From Terriglobales bacterium (GTDB lineage: Bacteria > Acidobacteriota > Terriglobia > Terriglobales > Acidobacteriaceae), in the NCBI GenBank assembly GCA_035624455.1, contig DASPRM010000003.1:1-43929 (forward strand): a stretch of DNA of 43,929 nt. The letters run 5' to 3'. The notes below the pieces were generated by a model. That model saw only the letters and a program-made list of their open reading frames with translations. It did not search any database and was not told the DNA's origin. The stretch's first letter is position 1, and each line of letters starts with the position of its first letter. A program made the translations under genes and the position numbers. This document shows positions 16,984-25,620 of the stretch, in pieces.

Positions 16984-17514
16984 ATGAAGGCGTTGAACCG
17001 GTTGCTGACGGTACTAATTCTGTTGATTTCCGTGAATCTCGCGGCAGGGGCTCAGGGGAACGGCGGTATTCAACTGCTGCCCGAGGAGAAGGTATCGAAG
17101 CTGCTCCCCGCAACTGTTTTCCTGGACGGTGAGAATCCGCCCACCCAAGCCCGCAACACGTTTCTGGCGCAGATGCCGAATGGAAAGCTGTTGCTGTTCA
17201 CAATGATTGATACCACCGGGTATAGCGCGGCCTATCAGGAAAAGTACATTGGAGCATTTCTCGCGCAATCGGCGTTCAAGCTGGGAAGCGCAACTCTACA
17301 GCCCGGCGCCTACGGCTTTGGAAGAAAGAAGTCCAGCGCGGACTCTGTAACGTTCTTCCTGTACGACATCGGAGGCAACAAGGTGGCTGAGGTTCCGACA
17401 CAGAAGCAGGAGGACCTGCGCCCGTTGAAGGTAGTGCAACTCACGGTTGAGAAAGACGGTTCTGCTCGTTTCTACCTGGGTCCGTACTACGCCTCAATTT
17501 CAGCCGCACCCTGA
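16984..17514 (+). CDS. Secreted protein of unknown function
   Basis: 176 residues with a clear signal peptide (MKALNRLLTVLILLISVNLAAGAQG, cleavage near residue 23). The mature part begins with a polar GGIQLLPEEKVSKLLPATVFLDGE and contains several beta-strand-like segments (NGKLLLFTMIDTTGYS, SVTFFLYDIGG, VVQLTVEKDGSARFYLGPYY). It has no Cys and no catalytic motif. I cannot name the family. It converges on the HAD hydrolase with only 17 bases between stops. Composition and the strong signal peptide make it a real gene, probably periplasmic. Confidence 0.75.
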   Translation: MKALNRLLTVLILLISVNLAAGAQGNGGIQLLPEEKVSKLLPATVFLDGENPPTQARNTFLAQMPNGKLLLFTMIDTTGYSAAYQEKYIGAFLAQSAFKLGSATLQPGAYGFGRKKSSADSVTFFLYDIGGNKVAEVPTQKQEDLRPLKVVQLTVEKDGSARFYLGPYYASISAAP

Positions 17515-17531
17515 GGCTCACTCTCCGTGTG

Positions 17532-18383
17532 CTAGCCGGCAGACTGTGCGGCCGGCGCTTGCTGGAGCACGAAGCGCTCCATCGCGTTCGCAAATCCTTC
17601 TTCTTCGTTAGACGTAGTCACGAAAGTTGCCGAGCGCTGAACTTCGGGGCTGGCATTCCCCATGGCGATGCTGATGCCACTTTTGCGGAACATCAGTACG
17701 TCGTTGGGCATATCGCCGATGGTGGCGATCTGTGCTGTAGGAATTTTCAAAAGCTCGGACAGCATGAGCACGACCTGCCCTTTGTTGGCGTTGGGATGGG
17801 TCACGTCCAGGTAGTAAGGCTGAGAACGGGCGGCCGACAGACGATCGCCACCCGCCTGCTGCACGTCCTTCTCACATCGCGCAACCGCGTCGTAGTCGTC
17901 GCTCACGCCGACGATCTTGGCGACGCGGTCCAGAAGGTTGTCGAAGCTTTTGACCACTACGGGCGGGAACTTCACGGTCCACTGTTCACGGGCAACGTGT
18001 GGACCTTGAGGATCCCGGACGAACCAATCCTGCTCGCTATACAGCCAAACGTCGAGCTTGTGGTCGGAGACGATGGGAATTACCTGGCCAGCGACATCAG
18101 GCGCGAGGAAGTTTTCGCGAAGCAGCTTCAGGTCGGGTTGGACAAGGATGCCGCCATTGAAAGCGGCGATGGGCTCGTTCAGATGCAGTTCATCAATAAG
18201 CATCTTCATGCCCTTGGGCGGTCTGCCGCTGGTGATGGTGAAGGCGATTCCTGCGCTGCGTAGTTTGTGTACTGCGTCGCAAGCCCGCTGGGTCAGGACT
18301 TTCTCCTGGGTCACCAGGGTTCCATCGACATCAGCGATTACCAGCCGAACCGGTGGATGAGATTCTGAACTTAGCTTTGGCAT
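17532..18383 (-). CDS. HAD-superfamily hydrolase, Cof type
   Basis: 283 residues. Motif I is IADVDGTLVT (nucleophile D18, general acid D20), motif II is ITSGR (T51), and motif III/IV is the Lys upstream plus IGDMPNDVLMF. A C2-type cap of about residues 90-195 separates motifs II and III. Cof-type HADs are cytosolic Mg-dependent phosphatases acting on sugar phosphates, FMN or pyridoxal phosphate; the substrate here is unknown. The C-terminus ends in GFANAMERFVLQ, the typical closing helix. The ATG has GAGG about five bases upstream. Not in an obvious operon. Confidence 0.92.
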   Translation of the reverse strand: MPKLSSESHPPVRLVIADVDGTLVTQEKVLTQRACDAVHKLRSAGIAFTITSGRPPKGMKMLIDELHLNEPIAAFNGGILVQPDLKLLRENFLAPDVAGQVIPIVSDHKLDVWLYSEQDWFVRDPQGPHVAREQWTVKFPPVVVKSFDNLLDRVAKIVGVSDDYDAVARCEKDVQQAGGDRLSAARSQPYYLDVTHPNANKGQVVLMLSELLKIPTAQIATIGDMPNDVLMFRKSGISIAMGNASPEVQRSATFVTTSNEEEGFANAMERFVLQQAPAAQSAG

Positions 18384-18575
18384 CTCTACCTCAAATATTC
18401 TGAAATTCGAGTTACCGGGCTACCACAGTCGTGGGCAATCGATGCCTCGGACGACAGATGATTAGAGTACGAACCTGCCCGCGAGCATTCGAATTTTTTT
18501 GGCCCTGCCTGGGTGCTACCATGCTGACCTCCGGGCTGGGCGCTGCCGGGAAAAAAGAGCATTCTGGGGAGACCA

Positions 18576-19361
18576 ATGCCTGCATCACAACCGTCCCAAT
18601 TGCTGGATTTTCGCGGCAAGGCAGCGGTGGTAACCGGCGCCGGCAAAGGAATCGGCGCCGCGATTGCGCTGCGCTTTGCACAGGCAGGTGCAAAACTGGT
18701 GGTGAGCTATCGCTCGAGCGAAGCAGGAGCTGGGGCAGTGCGAAATCAGGTTCGATCTTTTGGTGGTGAGGCAGTGATCGTGCGGGGCAACGTGACGCAA
18801 GAGGATGACGTGAATCTTCTAGTCGAGGAGACACTCAGGGCTTATGGCCAGATCGACGTCTGGATCAACAATGCCGGCAGTTACCCGGCATCTGGAATAT
18901 TGGAAATGCGGCCGCAGGAGTGGCATTCGGTGATCGCAGACAATTTGACGGCAGTCCATCTTTGTACCCGTGCCGCTGCGCGCCAGATGCAAGGCCAGGG
19001 TACAGGAGGGGCAATTGTGAATATCGCATCGATTGAGGCGGAAAATCCGGCGCCCGGTCATAGCCACTACAATGCGGCGAAAGCGGGTGTACTGATGTAC
19101 ACGCGCACGGCCGCCCAGGAATTAGGGAAGTACAACATCCGAGTCAATGCCGTTTCTCCCGGCCTGATCTGGAGGGAGGGGTTAGAAAAAGCATGGCCGG
19201 AGGGTGTGGAAGCGTACCTGCAGGCTGTCCCTATGGGACGTCTTGGTCAACCGGAAGACGTTGCTGATTGCTGTTTGTTCCTGGCATCGCCTGCAGCGCG
19301 CTGGATTACCGGCGCCAATCTGGTGGTTGACGGCGGTGTTCTGACCTGCCGGGCTTACTGA
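18576..19361 (+). CDS. Short-chain dehydrogenase/reductase (FabG-like)
   Basis: 261 residues of the classical SDR type. It has the Rossmann cofactor motif TGAGKGIG (about residues 20-27), NNAG (about 95-98) and catalytic Ser in NIASIEAE with YNAAK (Tyr and Lys, spacing of three). The C-terminal ITGANLVVDGG is the standard closing motif of FabG-like reductases. An Arg after the first strand (VVSYRSSEAG) suggests NADP(H) preference. The substrate is unknown: FabG similarity is generic, and no fatty-acid genes lie nearby. GGGGAG precedes the ATG. The DUF985 cupin gene follows 13 bases later, so the two are probably co-transcribed. Confidence 0.92.
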   Translation: MPASQPSQLLDFRGKAAVVTGAGKGIGAAIALRFAQAGAKLVVSYRSSEAGAGAVRNQVRSFGGEAVIVRGNVTQEDDVNLLVEETLRAYGQIDVWINNAGSYPASGILEMRPQEWHSVIADNLTAVHLCTRAAARQMQGQGTGGAIVNIASIEAENPAPGHSHYNAAKAGVLMYTRTAAQELGKYNIRVNAVSPGLIWREGLEKAWPEGVEAYLQAVPMGRLGQPEDVADCCLFLASPAARWITGANLVVDGGVLTCRAY

Positions 19362-19374
19362 TCAGGGGTGAGTC

Positions 19375-19890
19375 GTGCTCACGGCCGAACAGATTATTCG
19401 CCTGCTGGGGCTAGCGCCGCTGCCGGTAGAGGGCGGGCATTTCCGGCAAACATATCGCTCGGAGGAAATGATCGAAGCTTCAGCTCTGCCAGCTCGGTAT
19501 CCTTCTGACAAGTCTTTCTGCACGGCAATCTACTATCTGCTGACATCGGAGCCGGATTCTTTCTCCGCCATGCATCGCCTGCCAACGGAAGAGATTTACC
19601 ACTTCTATCTGGGAGATCCGGTGGAAATGCTTCTGCTCCACCCCGAGGGCAAGCAAGAGACCCTGCTGCTCGGCCCCGATATTGCGAACGGACAGAGATT
19701 GCAACATGTGGTGCGACGCGAAACCTGGCAGGGTTCGCGTCTGCGGCCGGGGGGGCGATTCGCGCTGCTGGGCACTACCATGGCTCCTGGTTTCGATGCA
19801 GAAGACTTTTTTCTCGGAGATCGCGAAGACCTGATGCGAACGTATCCGCAGAGCTCCGACTTGATCCGCAAACTGACGCGAAATCCCTGA
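19375..19890 (+). CDS. DUF985/cupin_5 family protein
   Basis: 171 residues from a GTG with AGGGGTG just upstream. It matches the cupin_5 (DUF985) pattern: an N-terminal helix with AEQIIRLLGLAPLPVEGGHFRQTYRS, then TAIYYLLTSEPDSFSAMHRLPTEEIYHFYLGDPVEMLLLHPEG, a middle GPDIANGQRLQHVV, and a C-terminal LLGTTMAPGFDAEDFFLGDREDL. The His of AMHRL and the Glu/His of EEIYHFY correspond to the cupin metal-site region. The family forms small beta-barrel proteins whose activity is mostly unknown; some homologues bind sugar-like ligands. It follows the SDR gene and may modify the same small molecule. Confidence 0.88.
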   Translation: MLTAEQIIRLLGLAPLPVEGGHFRQTYRSEEMIEASALPARYPSDKSFCTAIYYLLTSEPDSFSAMHRLPTEEIYHFYLGDPVEMLLLHPEGKQETLLLGPDIANGQRLQHVVRRETWQGSRLRPGGRFALLGTTMAPGFDAEDFFLGDREDLMRTYPQSSDLIRKLTRNP

Positions 19891-19928
19891 GCATCTGGCC
19901 GGCGATTGTGGGCTGCCCTGGCTCTGCA

Positions 19929-21311
19929 CTACTTCTGGAGAGCCGGGTTGTCCTGGAGTGCCGGCGTAAAGAAACGGAGAAACACATATCCCGCGATGCC
20001 AGCGATTAGTGAAGCCAGCAGAATCCCAATCTTGGCATCGGCGACGAGCGCATCATCATTGAAGGCGAGTTCGGTAATGAATAGAGATACCGTGAAGCCG
20101 ATACCGGCCAAGAGTCCAACGCCGATGATATGGCGCCATGTGGTCTGTTCGGGAAGCGACGCTATTCTGCTGGCGACTGCCAGCTTGCAGAAACCCACGA
20201 TGCCTACCAGTTTTCCGAGCACCAGTCCGAGCACGACGCCGAACATCGCAGTACTAGTAAAGGCCGCGGACGCAGTTTCGCGTGACAACTCTACCCCCGC
20301 ATTCGACAAGGCAAAAATCGGCAGGACGACATAGCCGATCCATGGATGTAAACGATGCTCCTGCCGGTCCAGGGGAGCCTGAGCGTGATAGCAGACGTCC
20401 TCCATTTGTCCCAGCACGGATTCCGTGGCTTTGACATCTCCATTGGCGCCAGCGATTTTCAATTCTTCCAGCAGAGACTGAATGGAGCGGGAGGCTTGCC
20501 CGGGATCAATACCGGGCTTGCTCGGGGTGAGCAGGCCCAGAATTACTCCAGCGATGGTGGCGTGGACTCCCGATTTGAGCACGGCGATCCAGAGCATGAT
20601 TCCGACTATGCCGAAGACGAGGCGGCTGCGCACCCCCAGGGCGCGAAATACGAGCAGCAGAACGAGGAGGAATACTGCTGCCTCTAGCGCTCTGGTGGAC
20701 AGGGAAGCAGTGTAAAAAATGGCGATGACGAGAATGGCGCCGATGTCATCAACGGTGGCCAGTGCCAGCATGAAAACGCGCAGGCTGGAAGGAATGCGCC
20801 GTCCAAGCAGAGCCATCACCCCGATTGCAAACGCAATGTCGGTGGCCATGGGAATTCCCCAGCCACGCACCGCCTCGCCGGACCGATTCAGCAAGGCATA
20901 AGTCCCGGCGGGGACGATCATGCCGCCAAAGGCTGCGACGAAAGGGAAGATCGCCTTGCGGAATGAGGCAAGCTCCCCCCGCACCATCTCGCGCTTCATC
21001 TCCAGGCCAACGAGGAAGAAAAACAGCGCCATCAGGCCATCGTTCACCCAATGCTTCAAGTCCTCGCTGATATTCAGGTAACGCGTATCAATACTGATCA
21101 CGCGCTCCCAAAGATGGCGATAGCTGTCGCTCCATTGAGAATTTGCCCAAAGCAGCGCAATCACGGCAGCAGCAACCAGCAGAACTCCTCCGGCAATTTC
21201 GCTGCCGATAAAGCGCTCTATCGGGGACACTACAATGTTGTTTAGCAGTGAGCGGAGAGCCTGAATCGATCCTCGCTTGGGTGGCGGAGGGGTAGTCTTG
21301 GTAATGGTCAT
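19929..21311 (-). CDS. nhaA: Na+/H+ antiporter NhaA
   Basis: 460 residues, a polytopic inner-membrane antiporter exchanging protons for Na+ or Li+. Family blocks are easy to see: LLVAAAVIALLWANS, HWVNDGLMALFFFLVGLEMKREMVRGEL, WGIPMATDIAFAIGVMALLG and LALATVDDIGAILVIAIFYT with the ion-binding Asp pair, plus SGVHATIAGVILGLL and ALSNAGVEL. It is longer than E. coli NhaA (388) because of an N-terminal about 30-residue extension, a cytoplasmic loop (about 275-325) and a C-terminal tail, as is common in longer family members. The ATG lacks an obvious ribosome site. It converges on the DUF985 gene with 38 bases between. Confidence 0.95.
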   Translation of the reverse strand: MTITKTTPPPPKRGSIQALRSLLNNIVVSPIERFIGSEIAGGVLLVAAAVIALLWANSQWSDSYRHLWERVISIDTRYLNISEDLKHWVNDGLMALFFFLVGLEMKREMVRGELASFRKAIFPFVAAFGGMIVPAGTYALLNRSGEAVRGWGIPMATDIAFAIGVMALLGRRIPSSLRVFMLALATVDDIGAILVIAIFYTASLSTRALEAAVFLLVLLLVFRALGVRSRLVFGIVGIMLWIAVLKSGVHATIAGVILGLLTPSKPGIDPGQASRSIQSLLEELKIAGANGDVKATESVLGQMEDVCYHAQAPLDRQEHRLHPWIGYVVLPIFALSNAGVELSRETASAAFTSTAMFGVVLGLVLGKLVGIVGFCKLAVASRIASLPEQTTWRHIIGVGLLAGIGFTVSLFITELAFNDDALVADAKIGILLASLIAGIAGYVFLRFFTPALQDNPALQK

Positions 21312-21409
21312 GGTGAAGTCAGCCGCGACCGAAATCTCATGTCAGAGTCGAGATCAGCATTCTACCGAAGAAAGAGAAATCCAGAGCTTCTGCAGGAACC
21401 GGAGTTCTC

Positions 21410-21415
21410 TATAAT
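21410..21415 (+). promoter_or_regulatory. Consensus -10 box (TATAAT) close to the receiver gene start
   Basis: A perfect TATAAT sits 11 bases before the ATG at 21427 and 2 bases before an in-frame GTG at 21418. Transcription would be expected to begin near 21421-21423, leaving an almost leaderless mRNA. No good -35 hexamer lies 16-18 bases upstream, so either the promoter is activator-dependent or the match is fortuitous. Confidence 0.45.
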
Positions 21416-21426
21416 TTGTGTTCTCG

Positions 21427-21807
21427 ATGGAGTCGCAATCCAGCCGCCGAAGAGTACTGATCGTCGATGATGAGCGCGTGATCGCTGACACGCTCTCTCT
21501 AATTCTTCAGCAGAATGGATTCGAAGCAAGCGCGGTTTATTGCGGCACAAGCGCCATCGAAGAGGCGAAAAGGTGGGGCCCGGATCTGATTATCAGCGAT
21601 GTGATTATGCCCGACCTGAATGGAATTGAGGCTGCCATTCGTATTCGTGAGTTTCTGCCGTCGTGCCGCATCATTCTCTTTTCCGGGCAGGCAGAAACCG
21701 CGGACCTGTTGGAGACGGCGCGAGCCCAGGGACATGAGTTTGAGATCCTGGCAAAGCCGCTGCATCCTGACGATCTGCTGCGGTGCCTCAATGGCCATGG
21801 GAACTGA
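21427..21807 (+). CDS. Single-domain response regulator (receiver)
   Basis: 126 residues from the ATG at 21427 (or 129 from GTG 21418). A complete CheY-like receiver: VLIVDDER acidic pair, phosphoacceptor Asp in LIISDVIMPDLNG, the Ser of IILFSGQAE, and the Lys of EILAKPLHPDDLL. It ends right after the final helix, so there is no output domain. No histidine kinase adjoins it. Immediately downstream (52 bases) comes modB; the pairing may be accidental or may indicate co-transcription. There is no Shine-Dalgarno before either start, and a TATAAT lies just upstream, consistent with a leaderless message. Confidence 0.9.
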   Translation: MESQSSRRRVLIVDDERVIADTLSLILQQNGFEASAVYCGTSAIEEAKRWGPDLIISDVIMPDLNGIEAAIRIREFLPSCRIILFSGQAETADLLETARAQGHEFEILAKPLHPDDLLRCLNGHGN

Positions 21808-21858
21808 AGCACTCGGCGATTCTGGTGAGTGGCAGGTGCGCTGAAACAAGGAGCAGTC

Positions 21859-22533
21859 ATGGACTGGGAAGCATTTGCGCTGACGGCGCGGCTGGCGCTG
21901 GTGGTTTCCACTGTGCTGTTGGGAATTGGGCTGCCGCTGGCCTACTGGATCACGTTTTCGAACTGGCGCTGGAAACCCATCGCTGAGGCGGTTTTCGGTC
22001 TGCCACTCGTGCTTCCCCCAACTGTACTTGGCTTTTATTTACTGACCGCGTTCGGCAATGCCACTGTCTTTGGGCGTTGGTGGCAGAACGTGACAGGACA
22101 TCCTCTAGCTTTCACTTTTTCTGGGTTGGTCGTGGGATCGATCATCTACAGCCTGCCGTTCGCAGTGCAGCCTTTCGCGGCCTCGTTTGCTGCCGTGGAT
22201 CGCGGGTTGATTGCCGCTTCCTCCATACTGGGAGCATCTCGCTGGAGGACCTTCTGGCGGGTGGTGCTGCCGCTGTCTACTCCCGGCGTGGTTACAGGCG
22301 TGGTTCTGAGCTTTGCCCATACTGTGGGGGAATTTGGGGTGGTGCTGATGATCGGCGGAAACATCCCAGGAGTTACGCGCACGGTGTCGATTGATGTCTA
22401 TGACCGGGTACAAGCGGCCGACTACACCGGCGCGGGCCAGACTTCCCTGGTGCTGCTGATCTTCTCATTTGTGGTACTTTCGCTGGTGTATGCAGTGAAT
22501 CGAAGAGTGTGGTCTCCCTACTCATTCGAATGA
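21859..22533 (+). CDS. modB: Molybdate ABC transporter permease
   Basis: 224 residues starting at ATG 21859, which has AAGGAG five bases upstream; a GTG 30 bases earlier is less likely. It is a five-to-six helix inner-membrane permease. The ABC-coupling EAA-type loop is visible as AASILGASRWRTFWRVVLPLSTPGVVTGVVLSFAHTVGEFG, and the N-terminal half has GLPLVLPPTVLGFYLL, both characteristic of ModB. It forms the membrane channel for molybdate (possibly tungstate). The stop overlaps the modC start (ATGA). No periplasmic ModA gene is present in the window, so the binding protein must be encoded elsewhere or the system has lost it. Confidence 0.93.
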   Translation: MDWEAFALTARLALVVSTVLLGIGLPLAYWITFSNWRWKPIAEAVFGLPLVLPPTVLGFYLLTAFGNATVFGRWWQNVTGHPLAFTFSGLVVGSIIYSLPFAVQPFAASFAAVDRGLIAASSILGASRWRTFWRVVLPLSTPGVVTGVVLSFAHTVGEFGVVLMIGGNIPGVTRTVSIDVYDRVQAADYTGAGQTSLVLLIFSFVVLSLVYAVNRRVWSPYSFE

Positions 22534-23723
22534 AACTGGAAACTGTGGAGAGTCCGTCCAAGAAAATCGCGTCTGAGTTGGCGGACCTCGATGTTGACAT
22601 CGCCAAGAGCTTCGGCAAGCGCGGCCGTGAGTCCAGTTCGTATCCTCCCTTTGTGCTCCAGGTACAGTTCTCGTTGCCTCGCGGGATTACTGTGCTGCTT
22701 GGGCACTCAGGGGCGGGGAAGACGGCCATTCTCAACTGCATTTCTGGTCTGCTCAAACCCGATCGCGGCAGCATTGTGCTGCACGGTGACACTCTCTTCA
22801 ACTCCGAGAGTGGTATTGAGGTGCCGGTAGCGCGACGTCTGATTGGCTACGTCTTTCAGCATCTGGCGCTGTTTCCCCATCTCACAGTTGCTGGGAACAT
22901 CGCATACGGAATCAGTGGCCTGGATCGCGGGGAACAGAGATCGCGGGTGGACGCAATTGCTGACGCCTTTCGGATTGGCCATCTGCTGGAGCAGAAGCCG
23001 GATCAGGTTTCCGGGGGAGAAAAGCAACGCGTCGCCTTGGCTCGAGCTCTGGTGACGGAGCCACGACTGCTGCTGCTGGATGAACCCCTGGCCGCGCTCG
23101 ATCCGGGCACAAAGATACGGATGATCGATGATCTCCGCACCTGGAATGCCGCTCACCTGATTCCCATCCTGTACGTTACCCATAATCGCGAGGAGGTGTT
23201 TGCGCTGGGCGAGCGGGTGATCGCGCTGGCGAACGGCAGCATCCTTGCGCAAGGGACTCCGGCGGACGTGCTCAAGGCACCGCGGCACGCCAGCATCGCG
23301 GAGTGGAGTGGTCTCGAGAATGCGCTCGACGCTCAAGTCGTGACATTACACGAGCAGCACGGAACAATGACGTGCCGCACTGTGACGTCGGCGGCGGAGC
23401 GACAGGTCGATCTGGAAGTGCCGTTGGGCCACAACCGCATAGGTGACTTCGTACGGGTCGGGATCAGTGCCGGGGACATCATGGTTGGCACGAGATACCC
23501 GGAGGGTTTGAGCGCGCGAAATGTGCTTCCCGGCAGAATTGAGGCACTCAGGCAAAGGGATGTGACGATAACTGCGGTCGTGGACTGCGGCGCACGGTTT
23601 GAAGTGCATCTGACGCCCGGTGCTGTCGAGTCACTGCAACTCGCCCCGGGCCAGGAGGTCTGGCTCGTGATCAAGACGCATTCCTGCCATCTGCTGAACA
23701 CGTCGAGCAATAGCTCTAAATGA
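22530..23723 (+). CDS. modC: Molybdate ABC transporter ATP-binding protein
   Basis: 397 residues from an ATG that overlaps the modB stop by four bases (ATGA). Walker A is GHSGAGKT, the Q-loop is GYVFQHLALFPHL, the signature is VSGGEKQR, Walker B is LLLLDEPLAALD, and the H-loop is VTHNREE. The C-terminal third (about 290-390) is a TOBE-type regulatory region seen in ModC, with NVLPGRIEALRQRDVTITAVVDCG. It energises molybdate import. Unusual is an about 40-residue N-terminal stretch before the nucleotide-binding core (KKIASELADLDVDIAKSFGKRG), where most ModC proteins begin the first strand within about 10 residues; an internal start could shorten it. Confidence 0.93.
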   Translation: MKLETVESPSKKIASELADLDVDIAKSFGKRGRESSSYPPFVLQVQFSLPRGITVLLGHSGAGKTAILNCISGLLKPDRGSIVLHGDTLFNSESGIEVPVARRLIGYVFQHLALFPHLTVAGNIAYGISGLDRGEQRSRVDAIADAFRIGHLLEQKPDQVSGGEKQRVALARALVTEPRLLLLDEPLAALDPGTKIRMIDDLRTWNAAHLIPILYVTHNREEVFALGERVIALANGSILAQGTPADVLKAPRHASIAEWSGLENALDAQVVTLHEQHGTMTCRTVTSAAERQVDLEVPLGHNRIGDFVRVGISAGDIMVGTRYPEGLSARNVLPGRIEALRQRDVTITAVVDCGARFEVHLTPGAVESLQLAPGQEVWLVIKTHSCHLLNTSSNSSK

Positions 23724-23754
23724 ATGTGAAGCCGTGAGCGGTGTAGCTGCAGGT

Positions 23755-24843
23755 TCAGCCAAGAGATGGCGAGGAGTGAATGTCCTCACGGGTTTCCGCA
23801 AATCCGAGAAAGACCGGTTCCGGGCGCAACTCAATCCCGAACTGGTTGGCGACTGCAGTCTGAATTTCATTCTTGAGCGCAAGGATGTCGGAGGCCTTGG
23901 CCCCGCCACGATTGACGATCGCTAGCGCGTGCTTGCGCGAAATGCCTACCGGTCCGCGGGCATAACCGCGTGTATAGCCCGAGTGTTCGACCAGCCAGGC
24001 AGCCGGGATTTTCACTGTCCCACCGTTAGAGGGAAAGCTGGGAATAGGCTCTCCGCGGCTGTGTGCGAGGTCCTCGAGTTCGAGGAATTTCTCACGGCTC
24101 AAAATCGGGTTCTTGAAGAACGATCCGGCACTTCGGCAATCCTCGTCGCCAGGAACGATCAGCATAGCCTTGCTGAGGCGAATCTGGCGCACCGCTTCGC
24201 GTGTTTCGGCGAGGCTGGGTGGCGGGTTTTGGCGGGCCAAGAGAGTTTTCAAGTCACGATAGGAAATCCGCGGTTGACCGCCAGGTTCTAAAGCGTACTT
24301 CACGCGCAGAATGATGAAACGCTCACGCTCGTTAGTGTTGAAAATGCTGGTGCGATAAGCGAATCCGCAGGAAGGATTGCAGAGTTCACGGATCTGGTTG
24401 GTTCTTAGATCCAAAGCCCGCACTTCTTCGATGGTCTCGGAGACTTCCTGTCCATAAGCGCCCACATTTTGTACCGGGGTGCCTCCCACGGTGCCTGGAA
24501 TACCACTGAGGCATTCGATACCGGCGCAGTTCTCGGCCACAGCACGAGCTACGAAATGGTCCCAGTCCTCACCGGCTCCGACATCGAATATTCGTTTGCC
24601 TGATTCGAGCGACTCCTCAATTCCGCGGATAGCGATCTTCAGGACCAGCCCAGGCAAACCCTCATCGGCGACCAGCAGGTTGCTGCCACCGCCCAGCACG
24701 AACAGAGGCAGAGACCGCGAGCGGGCGAATTCGACGGCATCCCGGACATCTGCCTCGGTCCGTGCCTCCGCGAAGTAGCGGGCCGGGCCTCCGACGCCCA
24801 AGGTGGTAAGGGGCGCGAGCGGGACGTTTTCATGAATCTGCAT
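23755..24843 (-). CDS. murB: UDP-N-acetylenolpyruvoylglucosamine reductase
   Basis: 362 residues. MurB reduces UDP-GlcNAc-enolpyruvate to UDP-MurNAc with NADPH and FAD, the second step of peptidoglycan precursor synthesis in the cytoplasm. FAD-binding motifs are clear: TTLGVGGPARYFAEA, LPLFVLGGGSNLLVADEG, IPGTVGGTPVQNVGAYGQEV. Catalytic Ser lies in SAGSFFKNP, Tyr in FAYRTSIF, and Glu near RPEPVFLGF. The YRTSIF/SYRDL insert marks the type I (E. coli-like) enzyme. It is isolated from other mur genes. The C-terminus extends about 10 residues past the usual VFLG end. Confidence 0.95.
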   Translation of the reverse strand: MQIHENVPLAPLTTLGVGGPARYFAEARTEADVRDAVEFARSRSLPLFVLGGGSNLLVADEGLPGLVLKIAIRGIEESLESGKRIFDVGAGEDWDHFVARAVAENCAGIECLSGIPGTVGGTPVQNVGAYGQEVSETIEEVRALDLRTNQIRELCNPSCGFAYRTSIFNTNERERFIILRVKYALEPGGQPRISYRDLKTLLARQNPPPSLAETREAVRQIRLSKAMLIVPGDEDCRSAGSFFKNPILSREKFLELEDLAHSRGEPIPSFPSNGGTVKIPAAWLVEHSGYTRGYARGPVGISRKHALAIVNRGGAKASDILALKNEIQTAVANQFGIELRPEPVFLGFAETREDIHSSPSLG

Positions 24844-25185
24844 GGGCGATGGTTTTCATATTACACGCGAGCAGAAGAGCAAGGTGGTCACTGTGCCTAT
24901 CGATATGCGCCCAGTTGTGCGATATTTTTTCCGCCTCTAAGAAGAGCGAGAACAAAGCCGTCGAGACTGCGCCTCGACCTCACCCTTGCCAAAGGATGGC
25001 TAGGATGGGCCCAGCGAGTCGGCTTCAATCTGATGAGCGCTGCACGCTACGCCACTTTTCGACCACCGGGCAAATAGTGTATGAAAGAGTGCATCCGATT
25101 TCGAGTCGCTTGGCCGTGGGGCGAGCCTAGGCAGAGTCTCCCGCGCCGAAAGAGACTGAAAGCTGGATAGAGCACAGGAGAGCGA
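24844..25185. other. Divergent intergenic region, murB / bacilliredoxin
   Basis: 342 bases between divergent genes. It contains a small hairpin, GTCGAG with CTCGAC around a 7-base loop (about 24960-24978), without a T-run. A plus-strand frame across most of the region has Arg/Ser/Pro-rich composition and no ribosome site, so I do not call it a gene. Promoters for both flanking genes should be here but no consensus pair stands out. Confidence 0.4.
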
Positions 25186-25620
25186 ATGTATCCCGAATTG
25201 ATGGTGGTGCCCATGCGCGAGGAATTGACGCGGCTGGGGATTGAGGAATTGAGAGATCCGGAAGCCGTGGACGAATTCGTGAAGCGTCGCGGGACAGCAA
25301 TGGTGATCGTGAATTCCATCTGCGGATGCGCGGCCGGGCGCATGCGCCCTGCAGTGCGCCTGGCGCTGGAACATGGAGTCAAGCCGGACCACATCGGGTC
25401 GGTTTTTGCAGGCCAGGATGCGGAGGCAACCGAACAGGCGCGATCCTATTTTGAGGGCTATCCTCCGTCCTCCCCATCCATCGCGGTCATGAGAGAGGGG
25501 ATGCTGCTGCACATGATGCAGCGCAGCGACATCGAGCACCGCGAGGCCGAAGATCTGGCTATGGAATTGAGCGGAATCTTCGAGAAATTCTGCGGAAAGA
25601 AAGAAGCAGTTTCGAAGTAG
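25186..25620 (+). CDS. Bacilliredoxin (BrxA/BrxB, YphP/YqiW family)
   Basis: 144 residues with the family's CGC active site: C46-G-C48 in IVNSICGCAAG. The surrounding pattern MVIVNSICGCAAGRMRPAV, HIGSVFAGQDAEATEQARSYFEGYPPSSPSIAVMREG is diagnostic. In Bacillus these thioredoxin-fold proteins remove bacillithiol from S-bacillithiolated proteins, so the organism may use bacillithiol or a related low-molecular-weight thiol; that is inference. AGGAG lies about six bases before the ATG. Monocistronic, between murB and ku. Confidence 0.93.
   Translation: MYPELMVVPMREELTRLGIEELRDPEAVDEFVKRRGTAMVIVNSICGCAAGRMRPAVRLALEHGVKPDHIGSVFAGQDAEATEQARSYFEGYPPSSPSIAVMREGMLLHMMQRSDIEHREAEDLAMELSGIFEKFCGKKEAVSK

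Noticed and set aside
17528-17561. GC-rich inverted repeat at the end of the HAD gene as a terminator
   Set aside because: Both arms lie within or at the edge of the coding sequence and there is no T-run on either strand.
24849-25130. Plus-strand frame in the murB/bacilliredoxin gap
   Set aside because: No ribosome site, shadow-like composition, ends inside the leader of the bacilliredoxin gene.
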